Part shown: positions 8,089-18,887 of the stretch, in pieces
How the letters are laid out: each line of letters begins with the position of its first letter
Position numbering within the stretch: the stretch's first letter is position 1
DNA from: a bacterium
GTDB lineage: Bacteria > Cyanobacteriota > Vampirovibrionia > Obscuribacterales > Obscuribacteraceae
Direction of reading: 5' to 3'
DNA: 64,000 bases
NCBI GenBank assembly: GCA_016124935.1
Contig: WGMS01000012.1
Location: 1-64,000, forward strand
The notes under the pieces: generated by a model
Seen by the model: the letters and a program-made list of their open reading frames with translations, nothing else
What the model was told of the DNA's origin: nothing
Database searches by the model: none
Program-made: the position numbers and the translations under genes

Positions 8089-9195
8089 ATGTCATCCATG
8101 AAAGCTCCTTTTTTTATTCCCCTGGCGTCCCTGTTTTTTCTTGGCGTCGGTCTGGGAGCAGGTGTGTATATGCAGAATTCGATTCCGGCGTCGGCCACCG
8201 CCGCAGAAGATGACTGTTGCAAGGGACGATCAGCGACAAAAGATAAGCCGGCGACACAATCCAAATCGGCAGCCGGCATCTTGAAACTGCCCGAGCACTA
8301 TCGCGCCTCTGCCATTCAAAAGGAGATTGCCGAGGGCGTCATCTATTATCGGCTCCGACCGGGCAATATGACAGCGCATTTGATATCGATGGATCTCAAT
8401 AACCCCTCATACAAAGTGGTTCCGCTTATTGCGCAAAACCGCGATACGACCACCGATCTCACCGCCCGCGCCAGTGCCGTCGCCGGAATCAACGCAGGTT
8501 ATTTCAACCTCACCGATGGTGTCAGTGCAAGCTATGTCACAGAAGACGGCAAGTCGGTGCTCGACCCCACCGTAAACAAGGCGCTCATAGAAAACCCCAG
8601 TCTCAAGCCTTTCTTGAAGCAGATTTTCGACAGAAGCGAGCTGCGCATCTACGAGCCGAAAAATTCAAAAGAAGTCCCTAAAGAAGCTGCTTCAGAAGGG
8701 CGAAATGCAGGCGACTTGCAGGCGGTTATCGTCGAGCATAATAAGCCTGCACCGGCTGATGTCCGCATTCTTCATGCCATGCAGGGCGGACCGGCGTTGC
8801 TGCCCGGCATACGCTCCGAAGCGGAAGCCTTTATTAGAAAAGGCAAGGACGGCAAGAGTGTCGACGCCATCGGCACTGCACGTAAGGCGGCTCGCACCGC
8901 TATCGGAATAACTTCCGGCGGTGGCATAGTCTTTGCCATTATCGAAGGCTCCCGCGGCAAAGAGTTCAAAGCCGGCGCCTCTCTAAAGGACATGGCGCAG
9001 CTTCTTAAAGAGGTCGGCTGTGCATCTGCCCTCAATCTCGATGGTGGCACCAGCACCACCATGACTGTGCGCGCCACCGCCGAGCAGCTCGGTCTCGAGC
9101 CGTCCACGGTGAGAGCCGAGGGCAAATATGCCGTGGTCTTCTCCAACGAAGAGGAGCGCAAGGTGAAATCGGCGCTGGCGATAGTGCCCAGATAG
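8089..9195 (+). CDS. Phosphodiester glycosidase (NAGPA-domain) family protein, exported
   Basis: A 368-residue protein with an N-terminal hydrophobic anchor or signal (8-38). The NAGPA/phosphodiester glycosidase fold is shown by its typical motifs in order: NAGYFN at 135-140, QGGPALL at 232-238, ARTAIGI at 268-274 and NLDGGTSTTM at 316-325. The family removes covering sugar phosphates, as does the human uncovering enzyme, and in bacteria it is tied to envelope polysaccharides. An insertion rich in Lys/Glu (about 155-220) separates the first and second motifs. It probably acts outside the inner membrane. No operon partner is evident. The substrate is unknown. Confidence 0.85.
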   Translation: MSSMKAPFFIPLASLFFLGVGLGAGVYMQNSIPASATAAEDDCCKGRSATKDKPATQSKSAAGILKLPEHYRASAIQKEIAEGVIYYRLRPGNMTAHLISMDLNNPSYKVVPLIAQNRDTTTDLTARASAVAGINAGYFNLTDGVSASYVTEDGKSVLDPTVNKALIENPSLKPFLKQIFDRSELRIYEPKNSKEVPKEAASEGRNAGDLQAVIVEHNKPAPADVRILHAMQGGPALLPGIRSEAEAFIRKGKDGKSVDAIGTARKAARTAIGITSGGGIVFAIIEGSRGKEFKAGASLKDMAQLLKEVGCASALNLDGGTSTTMTVRATAEQLGLEPSTVRAEGKYAVVFSNEEERKVKSALAIVPR

Positions 9196-9285
9196 ATGCT
9201 ATCCTGGAGCGATCAGGCGTCATTTGTTTAGGGCTCTTCAGCGTAAAGAGAAAAGAGAGCAGAGATAAACCGGAAGCTGGATACG

Positions 9286-11055
9286 ATGTACGAGCAAAGC
9301 GACATCCCTATTGGTTCTCATATTGGCAGATATAAAGTGGTGGAGATGCTCGGCACCGGCGCCATGGGCATCGTGCTCAAGGGGGTCGAGCCCCATACCG
9401 GCGACGAGGTCGCCATCAAGCTTCTGGCAAGCGAGCTGGTCAAAGACAGTGTCGCCATCCAGAGAATGGCTCAAGAGGCTCAGCTGCTTTCGCACCTGAA
9501 GCACCCTAATATTCCGGAAACCTATAATTTCGGCACTCTCGATAACGGTCGGGCTTATCTGGTGATGGAGTTTGTCCAGGGGGAGACCCTGGAGAGCTAT
9601 GTAGAGCGCAAAGGCACAGCGCCTTTAGATATGACCATCAATGTCGGCTTGCAGCTAGCCCATGCCATGCAGGCGGCCCATACCGAGGGCATTGTGCACC
9701 GCGATTTGAAGCCACCGAATGTGATGCTGGGTAAAGTCGACGATAAGCTCGCCATTAAGGTGCTCGATTTTGGTGTCGCCCGCATTTTGTCCGATTCCAG
9801 GCGTCTGACCAAAACCGGCGAGGCTGTGGGCAGCCCTATTTTTATGAGCCCTGAGCAGTGCCAGGGCAAGCCTATGGATCATCGCTCCGATATGTATTCC
9901 TACGCGATTATTTTATTTTATTGTCTGACCGGGCGCTTTCCGCATAAAGGCACAAATCTGCACGATACTTTTGTGATGAAGACCACTTTAGAGTGTCCAA
10001 TGATAAAGGATTTCAATCCGGCTCACGCAGGGCCGCCTGCCCTGGACGAACTTATATATAAGTGCATGCGCATTTCGCCCGATGAACGTTTTGAAGATAT
10101 GGGCGAAGTTTTTCGAGAGCTGAAGAGAATCGCCGAAGCGGCCCATATTAGAACCGATTCTCTGGCTGTACTGGATCTTGGCTATGGTGTAGGTGATTCC
10201 GGTTTCAGTATAGGTACAGGCACCGGAAGAGGTGCTGGCAGTGGTACTACAAGTTCCGCCAATCGAGTCTTCGATCTGCATGCAAAAGCCGACGCCGACG
10301 TCAACATGGATACCAGTTGGGGTCGAGACAGAGGCTCCGGGGCGGCGGCCTGGTCCCGTGGCTCTGAAAAGATGGGGCGCGGAGCCTCTTCAAGCAGAGA
10401 TTTAAAAGAAGGTTTTAATTGGAAGAGTCCTCAGACCCTGGTAATAGGTCTATGTGCCCTGCTTGCGGTCGCTTTTGCGGTGATGGCTCTGGTCTCTTTA
10501 AACCAGTCCCAGGAAAAGAGCCCTGCCGTACAGGAGGCGTCCGGCAAAGGCGGGGCGGTCGAGGCAGGAGCAGAAGCCAGTTCAAAGACTGATTCCAGAT
10601 CTCAATCTCAATCTGATTCTCAATCTCAGTCAAATAGTCGCAGAAGCCCGAATCGTCTGGGCGCGACACCTTCTTCAGAGCAGCTCAGATATAAAACTAT
10701 CAGAGACCAGCTTCCTTCGACCGGCAAGCCGTTGGCGGCAGGTGCCGCGGCCTCGCCCGCCAGCACGGACAGAAATGGAACCTCCCCCGGAGCTTCCAGC
10801 GCGACAGCCTTAAAGTCAGCTCCTGCGCGGCATAATTCTAAGAAGGCTTCAAAGGGATCTTCGGCCGCCTTTGCCTCCACACCGGCTTCGTCGGCTGCCC
10901 GGACCGGTAGTCTGGCTCCGGCCCAGGTTCCTTCACGCAGCGCAGCCCCGGCGCGCTCTTCCTATCGCCTCAATCGACCAACCGGAGGCAGCGCCTCAGA
11001 TCAAGACAGGGTAGATGATACCTGGTGGCGTTATCGCCTCAAGCATCAGAACTGA
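9286..11055 (+). CDS. Hanks-type Ser/Thr protein kinase with one membrane segment
   Basis: A 589-residue PknB-like kinase. The glycine loop GTGAMG (23-28), ATP lysine K45, catalytic HRD (138-140), DFG (161-163) and SPE in place of APE (188-190) are all present, so it should be active. A Gly/Thr/Ser-rich juxtamembrane region (305-375) leads to a single transmembrane helix at about 384-406. The outer part (407-589) is low in complexity, rich in Ser, Ala and Pro, with no folded domain that I recognise. The kinase domain therefore lies in the cytoplasm. A GGAAG site stands upstream of the ATG. It is the first of four such kinases in 14 kb. Confidence 0.93.
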   Translation: MYEQSDIPIGSHIGRYKVVEMLGTGAMGIVLKGVEPHTGDEVAIKLLASELVKDSVAIQRMAQEAQLLSHLKHPNIPETYNFGTLDNGRAYLVMEFVQGETLESYVERKGTAPLDMTINVGLQLAHAMQAAHTEGIVHRDLKPPNVMLGKVDDKLAIKVLDFGVARILSDSRRLTKTGEAVGSPIFMSPEQCQGKPMDHRSDMYSYAIILFYCLTGRFPHKGTNLHDTFVMKTTLECPMIKDFNPAHAGPPALDELIYKCMRISPDERFEDMGEVFRELKRIAEAAHIRTDSLAVLDLGYGVGDSGFSIGTGTGRGAGSGTTSSANRVFDLHAKADADVNMDTSWGRDRGSGAAAWSRGSEKMGRGASSSRDLKEGFNWKSPQTLVIGLCALLAVAFAVMALVSLNQSQEKSPAVQEASGKGGAVEAGAEASSKTDSRSQSQSDSQSQSNSRRSPNRLGATPSSEQLRYKTIRDQLPSTGKPLAAGAAASPASTDRNGTSPGASSATALKSAPARHNSKKASKGSSAAFASTPASSAARTGSLAPAQVPSRSAAPARSSYRLNRPTGGSASDQDRVDDTWWRYRLKHQN

Positions 11056-11253
11056 AAGTCCAAAGTTTTTTAGAAAGATTTTTGCTGACCGGGTTGTAAA
11101 CAATTTGCCAACAAATCCGATTCATACTGAAAGTATGGAGAGCAATCGAAGCGGTTTTCATAATTGACTCTCTGATTAATAGATCATCCACTCGTTTAAT
11201 CACACAGTTTCTCAATTCGATGAAGCCATTTAAATAGGCTTCGGGAGGTTTTT

Positions 11254-11685
11254 ATGTTTATTTTTGAAGAATCGACCAGTGTTTCCCCGGTGGAGCAGGC
11301 CAGGGTAACGGATAGTGGCTCTCCCTCGAACGGCAGTGGCTCTGATCTGAGCAACCAGATCTGGAGCGAGATGCAGAAGACAGGCAGTGATAGTTCTGCC
11401 AATGGGCAGTTGGGCGGTAGCTCGTCGTCAGATTCGACGGGTGAGAGTTTAAGCGGCGAGACAAACAGAGACAGTGCCGAAGATGTTTTACCACCGCTCG
11501 ATCTGATTGATGAAGAAAGTCAGGGCATTGATAACGGCCAGCCTGATTTGATTCAAAAGCCTACCGGGACTGAGAGCAAGATGCCTAAACAGAGCGAGGA
11601 AAAGCTGCCCTTGAAAGATGGAGAGAATTCAGGCGATTCGCCTCTTTTCCTGCCTGCCGAACCCAGAGTGAACCAGAAGTTTTAG
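11254..11685 (+). CDS. Small acidic Ser-rich hypothetical protein
   Basis: A 143-residue protein of low complexity, rich in Ser, Gly, Asp and Glu, with no signal peptide, membrane helix or recognisable domain. It is probably disordered. A good ribosome site (GGGAGG, seven bases before the ATG) supports translation. It follows the kinase at 9286-11055 by about 200 bases, in which I see only a short hairpin (CATACT-GAA-AGTATG near 11123). It could be a kinase substrate or regulator, but that is only position-based. Confidence 0.55.
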   Translation: MFIFEESTSVSPVEQARVTDSGSPSNGSGSDLSNQIWSEMQKTGSDSSANGQLGGSSSSDSTGESLSGETNRDSAEDVLPPLDLIDEESQGIDNGQPDLIQKPTGTESKMPKQSEEKLPLKDGENSGDSPLFLPAEPRVNQKF

Positions 11686-11815
11686 CGCGAAATTCGTATT
11701 CGCTGCCGGATGATTCTCCGGAACGTTGAATAGAGGGCGGCTGTGCGCAGCGGTCGCTCTCTAGCCAGCATCATTTTGGAGCGGGAGAGCTGGAGCTCGA
11801 AAAGATAAGCAAGGA

Positions 11816-11860
11816 TAGGACAGGACAGGACAGGACAGGACAGGACAGGACAGGACAGGA
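11816..11860 (+). repeat. Pentanucleotide microsatellite (CAGGA)8
   Basis: Eight exact copies of CAGGA fill 11821-11860, preceded by one variant TAGGA at 11816-11820. The tract is non-coding: it lies in the 302-base gap between the small Ser-rich gene and the response regulator. Pentamer tracts of this length mutate readily by slippage and change spacing between upstream and downstream signals. Confidence 0.95.
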
Positions 11861-11935
11861 CCAGGTCAATGTATCTCGACAGGCGCATTCCAGATAAATC
11901 CTCCCGGCGCCATAGAGATCTGGCAATTGACCTGG
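11861..11935 (+). promoter_or_regulatory. Nested inverted repeats upstream of the response regulator
   Basis: A perfect 10-bp inverted repeat, CCAGGTCAAT at 11861-11870 and ATTGACCTGG at 11926-11935, encloses a second pair, CCAGAT (about 11890) and ATCTGG (about 11918). It directly follows the CAGGA tract. A TATAAT box at 11972-11977 stands ten bases before the start codon of the regulator, so the mRNA would be nearly leaderless and these repeats would lie upstream of the transcript as DNA sites. A role as a binding site for the regulator itself is an inference. Confidence 0.45.
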
Positions 11936-11987
11936 TCTGCTCTACCGAGCATCTACGACTTCTCCATTTAGTATAATTCTTTGCACC

Positions 11988-12671
11988 ATGGCTAAAATTC
12001 TCCTTGTCGAAGACGATCTGATGCTCTTGAAGCTGGTATGCCAGAATTTGAGAGCGCGCTTTCATGTGGTGGACGCGGTTGGCAACGCCGATGACGCCAG
12101 GGACTATCTCGAGAATTCCGAATTCGATCTTGTCATCATGGACTGGTGCCTTCCAGGAAAAGCAGGGCTTAGCGGAGTTGATCTTTGCTCCATATATCGA
12201 GATAGAGGTGGCCAGGCGCCGGTGCTTTTTTTGACCGGGCAGACCGACATCGATGACAAGACCGCCGGTTTCAATGCCGGCGCCGATGATTATCTTTGCA
12301 AACCATTCGATATGAAAGAGCTGCTTTTGCGGGTCGATTCTCTGCTCAGGCGCCCGGCGGCCCGAAAGTCAGAAGTGCTCAGGGCCGGGGAGTTATCGAT
12401 AGAGGCACGTTCGGGACGGGTTCGATTTCGCGGTTCCGAAATTATTTTGCAACCGCGGGAGATGGCTTTGTTGGAATTTTTGATGCGCCATCCTGATACC
12501 GTATACGAACCGACCGATCTGCTGGCAAAAGTCTGGGATACGGACTCCGATGCCAGTGAAGTAGCGCTTCGTACCTGCATCTCGAATATCAGGAAGAAGC
12601 TAGGTCTGACCGATCGTAGATCGATTATAGAATCGGTGCACGGGCGCGGTTACCGCTTCAATTCTAAATGA
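11988..12671 (+). CDS. OmpR-family two-component response regulator
   Basis: A 227-residue regulator with a receiver domain (1-120) and a winged-helix effector domain (130-226). The phospho-acceptor is D52 in IMDWCLPG. Acidic E8, D9 and D10, T83 and K105 complete the receiver active site. The effector ends with the usual RGRGYRF segment. The gene converges with the histidine kinase at 12664-13806, overlapping it by eight bases at the 3' ends. The pair is thus physically linked and probably functionally so, although the opposite orientation is unlike a normal two-component operon. A TATAAT box lies just upstream. Confidence 0.93.
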   Translation: MAKILLVEDDLMLLKLVCQNLRARFHVVDAVGNADDARDYLENSEFDLVIMDWCLPGKAGLSGVDLCSIYRDRGGQAPVLFLTGQTDIDDKTAGFNAGADDYLCKPFDMKELLLRVDSLLRRPAARKSEVLRAGELSIEARSGRVRFRGSEIILQPREMALLEFLMRHPDTVYEPTDLLAKVWDTDSDASEVALRTCISNIRKKLGLTDRRSIIESVHGRGYRFNSK

Positions 12672-13806
12672 TCGCCGGAGCTTCTCCCAGGGGGATTTTG
12701 AGAATAAAAGTACTGCCGCTCATACCGTCACTCTCTACCGATATTCTTCCGCCGTGCATCTCGGCAAACTCTTTAGATATGGCAAGCCCCAGACCGAACC
12801 CGGCTTTGCTGCCTCTCTTTATCGATCCGGCTTGTTGAAAGCGATTAAAAATCAAGTTCTTCATCTCTTCTTCTATGCCCGGACCCGTGTCTTTTACCTC
12901 GAAGACCACATCGACGCCGGAAAGTCCGGTTTTTATCCGGACTTTACCTCCGGCGCTCGAGTATTTGACCCCGTTGGTTATCAAATTGACCAGTATTCGA
13001 ATCAGCTTTTCTTCATCGCCATAGAAAACGTTGCTTTCAACATCAGCTGTCAGCTCTACCTCGGCCTCCTCTGCATAGAGACTGCACAGGGAAATGGCTT
13101 CGTTCACGATTCTGCCGCTGGTGGTTTCGCTTCTGTCCAACACAAGGTCGACAGAGTCTATTTTTTCTAAATCGAGGATGTTGGCGAGTAGAGTGGTCAT
13201 ATGATCGCTACTGAGCAAAGCCCAGGTGACAGCCTGGTTGCCGTCTTCGGCAAGGGGTCCATAAAGACCTTCTTGTATAGAGGTTAGAACCGATCTCATT
13301 GTAGTCAATGGAGTGCGAAGATCGTGGCTGACCATGGAAGCCAGCGACATTTTATATTCAAGCAGCTTCTCTGCTTCGGAGATGTCTTTGACATGAAGAA
13401 AATGCTTTCTACCTGCTTCATTTTTGAAGACTTCGTTGATAGAAAGCTCCACAGCGATATTCTTACCTGATGAGGTAATTACTTTGCAGCGGTGGGGTTC
13501 CTGGCTTCCTTCCAGGCTTTCGAGATCAGGAAAGAGTTCCCGGACGCTTTTTCCGAACAGCTCTGCCGATTCTCGTTCCAGCAATTGTCTGAGCTGAAGG
13601 TTGGTGGCTTCTATCTTACCGCTTTCGTCCAGAATGAGAAGACCAAGAGGAATACTCGATAGTATCGAGTTTACCTGTTTCCAGGTGAACTCTTGCATGG
13701 AGCGATATTTTCTCAGTTTGGTATCAAGTCTTTCAACCAGAGCAATCAGCTCTGCTTTGCTCATTTTATCGAGATCGCCAGCTGCTCTATCTTTTTCTTC
13801 TGTCAT
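12664..13806 (-). CDS. Soluble PAS-domain sensor histidine kinase
   Basis: A 380-residue kinase without membrane segments, so the signal is sensed inside the cell. A short coiled coil (14-50) is followed by a PAS domain (about 45-145), a HisKA domain with phospho-acceptor H161 (SHDLRTPL) and a HATPase domain. The N-box has N274 and N278, the G1 box is DTGPG at 306-310, and the G2 box is GFGLGLA around 336-342. The C-terminus ends soon after the last strand. It overlaps the convergent response regulator by eight bases. The other flank is divergent from the kinase at 13927. No cofactor-binding residue in the PAS domain can be assigned. Confidence 0.92.
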   Translation of the reverse strand: MTEEKDRAAGDLDKMSKAELIALVERLDTKLRKYRSMQEFTWKQVNSILSSIPLGLLILDESGKIEATNLQLRQLLERESAELFGKSVRELFPDLESLEGSQEPHRCKVITSSGKNIAVELSINEVFKNEAGRKHFLHVKDISEAEKLLEYKMSLASMVSHDLRTPLTTMRSVLTSIQEGLYGPLAEDGNQAVTWALLSSDHMTTLLANILDLEKIDSVDLVLDRSETTSGRIVNEAISLCSLYAEEAEVELTADVESNVFYGDEEKLIRILVNLITNGVKYSSAGGKVRIKTGLSGVDVVFEVKDTGPGIEEEMKNLIFNRFQQAGSIKRGSKAGFGLGLAISKEFAEMHGGRISVESDGMSGSTFILKIPLGEAPAII

Positions 13807-13926
13807 TGCGCTAAATCAAAAAGTCTGGAGCGTCACGATTATAGCAAAATTGCCGGCGCCGGGTGGAAAGGAGATTTGGTGGGGTATAATCTATTGGCTG
13901 TTAAGCGGTTCATTGACTGATTTGGC

Positions 13927-16014
13927 ATGCGGTATAGAGAGAGAAAGTTGCGCGAAGATAGCAAAAAGGAACTAAATAAAAAGACCGATAGCGGCTCTCT
14001 CTCTTATGTTGGTTCACTTACCCAGTGGCTTCTTGGCCGAACGCCGCCCAATCAATCAGAATCCAGTTATTATGATGATTCGGAGTCGAGCTTTGAATCA
14101 AGCGGTTTTTGTCCTGATTGCGGATTGAAACGCAGAGTGGCGGGACAGGGATCCTTGACCCAGTGGATATTTCAGTCGCATCATTGTCGATGTGAAATTA
14201 CCGAGGCAGATAGAGGCTCTACCGATGCAGGCGCTGTTAGTCATGAAGTTCTTTCGATGCCGGCTTTCAAGCTGGATGACGATTATGAAGCTGTAGAAGA
14301 GGACGTCTTTCCTGATGGATTTCCGGTGGAGCGTTATCGCTGTATCAAAAGGCTCGGTGGCGGAGCCAGCGGGGCCGTCTATCTCGCCATCGACAAGCGG
14401 CTTGGCAAGCGAGTCGCCATAAAATTATTGAAGGTCACCGATGAGAAGCAATATATAGAGTTCCAGAATGAAGCCAGGGCCATTTCCAGGCTCAATCATA
14501 GAGGGATAGTGGAAGTATATGACTTCGCCCTCAGTGATGCAGGGGCACCATATATGGTTATGGAGTATTTCCCTGGTCGGACTCTGCGCTCTTATCTTGA
14601 TGAGCAAGGTCCTTTTTCGGAGAGCGAAGCTGTGCCTCTATTTCTCTCGCTTACCAGAGCGCTTGCCCATGCTCATTCTAAGGGGATTTTTCACCGTGAT
14701 CTGAAGCCCGAGAATATTTTGATTTTGGAAGAGGATGATGTCCACCTTGTAAAGGTAGTCGATTTCGGTCTTGTGCGTATTTTGAAGGAAGGTTCATTGT
14801 CTAAGGGAGAGAGCGGCAAGGTCTTGACCGGCACACCTTGGTATATGAGTCCGGATATGGCGCGAGGTTTGCCTTTCGATGAGGCTTCCGAGGTATATTC
14901 TCTAGGCACGGTGATGTATGAAGTTCTCTCCGGCAAGCTTCCATTTACCGCTGAAAGCAGTCTTGCTTTGATGGCTCTCAAAGGAACTGAGCAGCCTCCC
15001 TCTCTTCTCGAGCTCGAGAAGAATGGAAGAGGTGGCAGCGAGGGGGCTCTGACGATTGCCCCCGAGTTGGCGGATATTGTCGCTTTTTCCCTTGCTCCCG
15101 AGCCTTCTGAGCGGATTCGGTCCATGGTGGAATTAGAGGAAGCCTTGCTCAAGCTTTCTGCTTTACAGGCAGACGAATCGGAGATATCAGAGCCAGTCGA
15201 GAATTTGTCGAAAACTCCTGGTGGTAGCGTATATAGTGACCGGCAGCTCTCTGTCTTTAGCATATTGGTAATAGCTGTGTTGATGCTTTTTGCGTTGGCA
15301 TTTGCGCTGCTTATCTTTTCCGATGGACCTGGCGGTGTTTGGAAAGTAGATGTTGACAAATCGTCGAAGAAAGGCAATTTTCGAGGTGAAACCGATCTGT
15401 TTTCAAAAGCCGGGATGTATGACGTAGATAAGGAGCAAGAATTCTCTCCCGGGTTAGTTCAACACATGCAAAGGTTGAAGGGTTTGTATGGAGAGCGTGT
15501 ACTTAGAGTGGCAAGACGGAAGATAACCTTCAAAGATATGGAGGATTTTCGCCGTCGCGGGATAGTCGCCCTCGAGTTGCCTGCATGCAAACTCGATGAT
15601 ATAGCTGTCGCCCAGTTTTCTCGACTGGAGAGATTGAGAAGCCTCAATCTGACCCGTTGCGATCTCGCGGGACGCTCGCTTTCTTTTTTGAAGCCGCTTG
15701 TTAGGCTCGAGCGCATCAACCTGGCTGATTGCGGATTCGACGAAAGTGAGTTGCAGGTCCTTGGCGAGTTGCCTTCTCTTATGTCTATTTACATGCCTGA
15801 TAGCGGTTTATCTGATAAGTCAATCTATTATTTCTGCCGGTGCGAAAATCTCGAGTGGCTCAACGTGAACGGTAACAGGATTAGCGGCCGAGCGCTGTTG
15901 CAATTGCGGAGCCTGACTAAACTTTCTCAAGTTCATTGTTTAGGATGTAGAGTCAGTCCGAAAGAGAGAGTGATGCTGAGAAAGGCGATGCCTCAGGTGG
16001 AGTGGGAGTTTTGA
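13927..16014 (+). CDS. Hanks-type kinase with zinc-ribbon-like N-terminus and outside LRR-like domain
   Basis: A 695-residue membrane kinase. The N-terminal region has two copies of GSLTQW (29-34 and 75-80) and a CxxC...CxC set (C62, C65, C87, C89) that could hold a metal. The kinase domain (~135-410) has GGGASG (144-149), K166, HRD (256-258), DFG (279-281) and SPD in place of APE. A transmembrane helix lies at 442-465. The outside part contains leucine-rich-repeat-like units at ~545-670, with phrases such as LRSLNLTRCDL, LERINLADCGF and LEWLNVNGNRI. The design is that of a receptor-like kinase with its binding domain outside. It is divergent from the histidine kinase. No ribosome site is obvious at the ATG. 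Confidence 0.92.
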   Translation: MRYRERKLREDSKKELNKKTDSGSLSYVGSLTQWLLGRTPPNQSESSYYDDSESSFESSGFCPDCGLKRRVAGQGSLTQWIFQSHHCRCEITEADRGSTDAGAVSHEVLSMPAFKLDDDYEAVEEDVFPDGFPVERYRCIKRLGGGASGAVYLAIDKRLGKRVAIKLLKVTDEKQYIEFQNEARAISRLNHRGIVEVYDFALSDAGAPYMVMEYFPGRTLRSYLDEQGPFSESEAVPLFLSLTRALAHAHSKGIFHRDLKPENILILEEDDVHLVKVVDFGLVRILKEGSLSKGESGKVLTGTPWYMSPDMARGLPFDEASEVYSLGTVMYEVLSGKLPFTAESSLALMALKGTEQPPSLLELEKNGRGGSEGALTIAPELADIVAFSLAPEPSERIRSMVELEEALLKLSALQADESEISEPVENLSKTPGGSVYSDRQLSVFSILVIAVLMLFALAFALLIFSDGPGGVWKVDVDKSSKKGNFRGETDLFSKAGMYDVDKEQEFSPGLVQHMQRLKGLYGERVLRVARRKITFKDMEDFRRRGIVALELPACKLDDIAVAQFSRLERLRSLNLTRCDLAGRSLSFLKPLVRLERINLADCGFDESELQVLGELPSLMSIYMPDSGLSDKSIYYFCRCENLEWLNVNGNRISGRALLQLRSLTKLSQVHCLGCRVSPKERVMLRKAMPQVEWEF

Positions 16015-16039
16015 CGGCATCAGTAATGTTCTGTTTATT

Positions 16040-16081
16040 AAAAGGTCGATGAGCAGAAGAGATTTCATGCGTCCACCGACC
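16040..16081 (-). terminator. Probable intrinsic terminator of the atpD-clpP-atpC operon
   Basis: On the minus strand GGTCGGTG (16081-16074) pairs with CATCGACC (16051-16044), eight pairs with one G-U, followed by TTTTAAT. The loop is long (about 22 bases). It sits about 50 bases after the atpC stop codon. Confidence 0.5.
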
Positions 16082-16128
16082 CTGGATTTTCTTTTTTGGA
16101 TTTCGTTCTCTAATTCTTACCGAATCTA

Positions 16129-16554
16129 TTACCGGTTCTTCTTGCGGCGTTGAGCAAACTCCACCGCTTTCAGACGGGCGATGGCGCGGGCAAGGGCCAT
16201 CTCGGTAAGGTAGGTGTCGAGCTTGTCGGTTTTTTGGGTCTTCTCCGCTTCGGCTCTCGCTTTAGCGTCGTTGGCTCTGGCCAGGTCGATTTCGACTCCA
16301 AGCTCGGCGACGTTGCTGAGCACATGGACCTCTTCGTTATTCACTTCGAGGATGCCACCGATAACGGCGGCACTCTCTTCGACACCGTTATTGGTATATC
16401 GAAGAATGTCGATTCCCAGGGCAGTCACCAGGGGCTCGTGGTTAGGGAGGATGGTGAGCTCGCCATCGAGGGCGGTGGCGGTCAGTTTTTCCGCTTCCGT
16501 CTCCAGGACCACTCTTTCCGGGGTGATTATATTGAGCTTGAATTTGCTTGCCAT
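16129..16554 (-). CDS. atpC: ATP synthase F1 epsilon subunit
   Basis: A 141-residue epsilon subunit with the usual N-terminal beta-sandwich (residues ~1-88, including GELTILPNHEPLVTAL) and a C-terminal helical hairpin (~90-135, ARANDAKARAEAE...). Epsilon couples F1 to the c-ring rotor and can act as a brake on ATP hydrolysis. Length is normal. It is the last gene of a three-gene operon, but 22 bases and a ClpP-like gene separate it from its usual neighbour atpD. It converges with the kinase at 13927-16014. Confidence 0.95.
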   Translation of the reverse strand: MASKFKLNIITPERVVLETEAEKLTATALDGELTILPNHEPLVTALGIDILRYTNNGVEESAAVIGGILEVNNEEVHVLSNVAELGVEIDLARANDAKARAEAEKTQKTDKLDTYLTEMALARAIARLKAVEFAQRRKKNR

Positions 16555-16576
16555 AATTGCATTCCCTTGATTATAA

Positions 16577-17239
16577 CTACTTCCGGGTGGAAGCTTTGCG
16601 TGTTCTGGTGCCGGCTGGTTTCTTGCCGGATCTGGCTCTTGCGCCTGCTTTTGGTTTGGCTTTAGCGCCGGTTCCCGATCTGTGCTTGATGATGCTGTCG
16701 ATCAGTCCGTACTTCTTAGCCTCTTCGGCATTCAGGTAATAATCGCGCTCGATGTCCCTGCGCAGGGTCTCTTTCGATTGACCGGTGCACTTGTGCAAGA
16801 GCTCGATCTGGGCATCACGGAAGCGCTTGCCCTGTTCCGCCTGAATCTCGAGCGCGGTGATATCACCTTCCGCTTCCCAGATGGTCTGGTGGAACATCAG
16901 GGTAGAGAATTCGTAGGCGGAGCGCTCTCCTGTGCCGGAGGCAAGAATTTCGCAGGCACCGGATAATGCGTGACCGAGACAGATGGTATTGACCGGAGGC
17001 TCGATGCTGTGCATTATCGCGATGATGGCGTCGGCGTTGTAGCCGTTGCCGCCGGAAGAGTTGATGTAGAGATCTATTGGATCTTCCGCATTTCTTTCTG
17101 CCAGCCGAAGAAGACGTCGAATCACGGGGACCGCAATTTCATTTTCGAGCCTGCCGAAAATGTAGACACTGCGAGAACCCGTATCTTTCTCTTCTTCTTT
17201 TTCCTGCTCTTCGGCAGCTTTTTTCTTGTCTTTGCTCAC
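16577..17239 (-). CDS. ClpP-family serine peptidase encoded between atpD and atpC
   Basis: A 220-residue ClpP homologue. The triad is complete by alignment to the family: S93 in GHALSGA, H117 in FHQ and D166 in ERDYYLN; ISS-GG-type oxyanion residues appear at 60-64 (NSSGG). Three things differ from housekeeping ClpP. The N-terminus is a Lys/Glu-rich stretch instead of the axial-loop sequence. The nucleophile motif is one residue short (GHALSGA rather than GxxASMGA). Residues 188-220 form a very basic Ala/Lys/Arg tail. The GTG start directly follows the atpD stop (TAAGTG) with AGGA seven bases upstream, so translation is coupled to atpD. It is either an alternative ClpP or a special-purpose paralogue. 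Confidence 0.88.
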   Translation of the reverse strand: MSKDKKKAAEEQEKEEEKDTGSRSVYIFGRLENEIAVPVIRRLLRLAERNAEDPIDLYINSSGGNGYNADAIIAIMHSIEPPVNTICLGHALSGACEILASGTGERSAYEFSTLMFHQTIWEAEGDITALEIQAEQGKRFRDAQIELLHKCTGQSKETLRRDIERDYYLNAEEAKKYGLIDSIIKHRSGTGAKAKPKAGARARSGKKPAGTRTRKASTRK

Positions 17240-18715
<1,476 letters not shown>

Positions 18716-18887
18716 TTATTCGGGTAGGGTATACCAAAAACGCTGCTTTTACCCGGTCGTTTATGATACTTTTCGTATGCAAGAGCAACATCCTTAACGC
18801 TTTGTTGCAAAAGCACCGTCAATCGGTTTTAAATCTTCGGCGGTATTCTTTTTGGATTTTGAATTTTGGAATTTTTGAAAGAAAGCA

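Noticed and set aside
11682-12065. Minus-strand frame with Leu-Ser-Cys-Pro-Val repeats
   Set aside because: The peptide repeat is just the translated CAGGA microsatellite and runs into the response regulator gene on the other strand.
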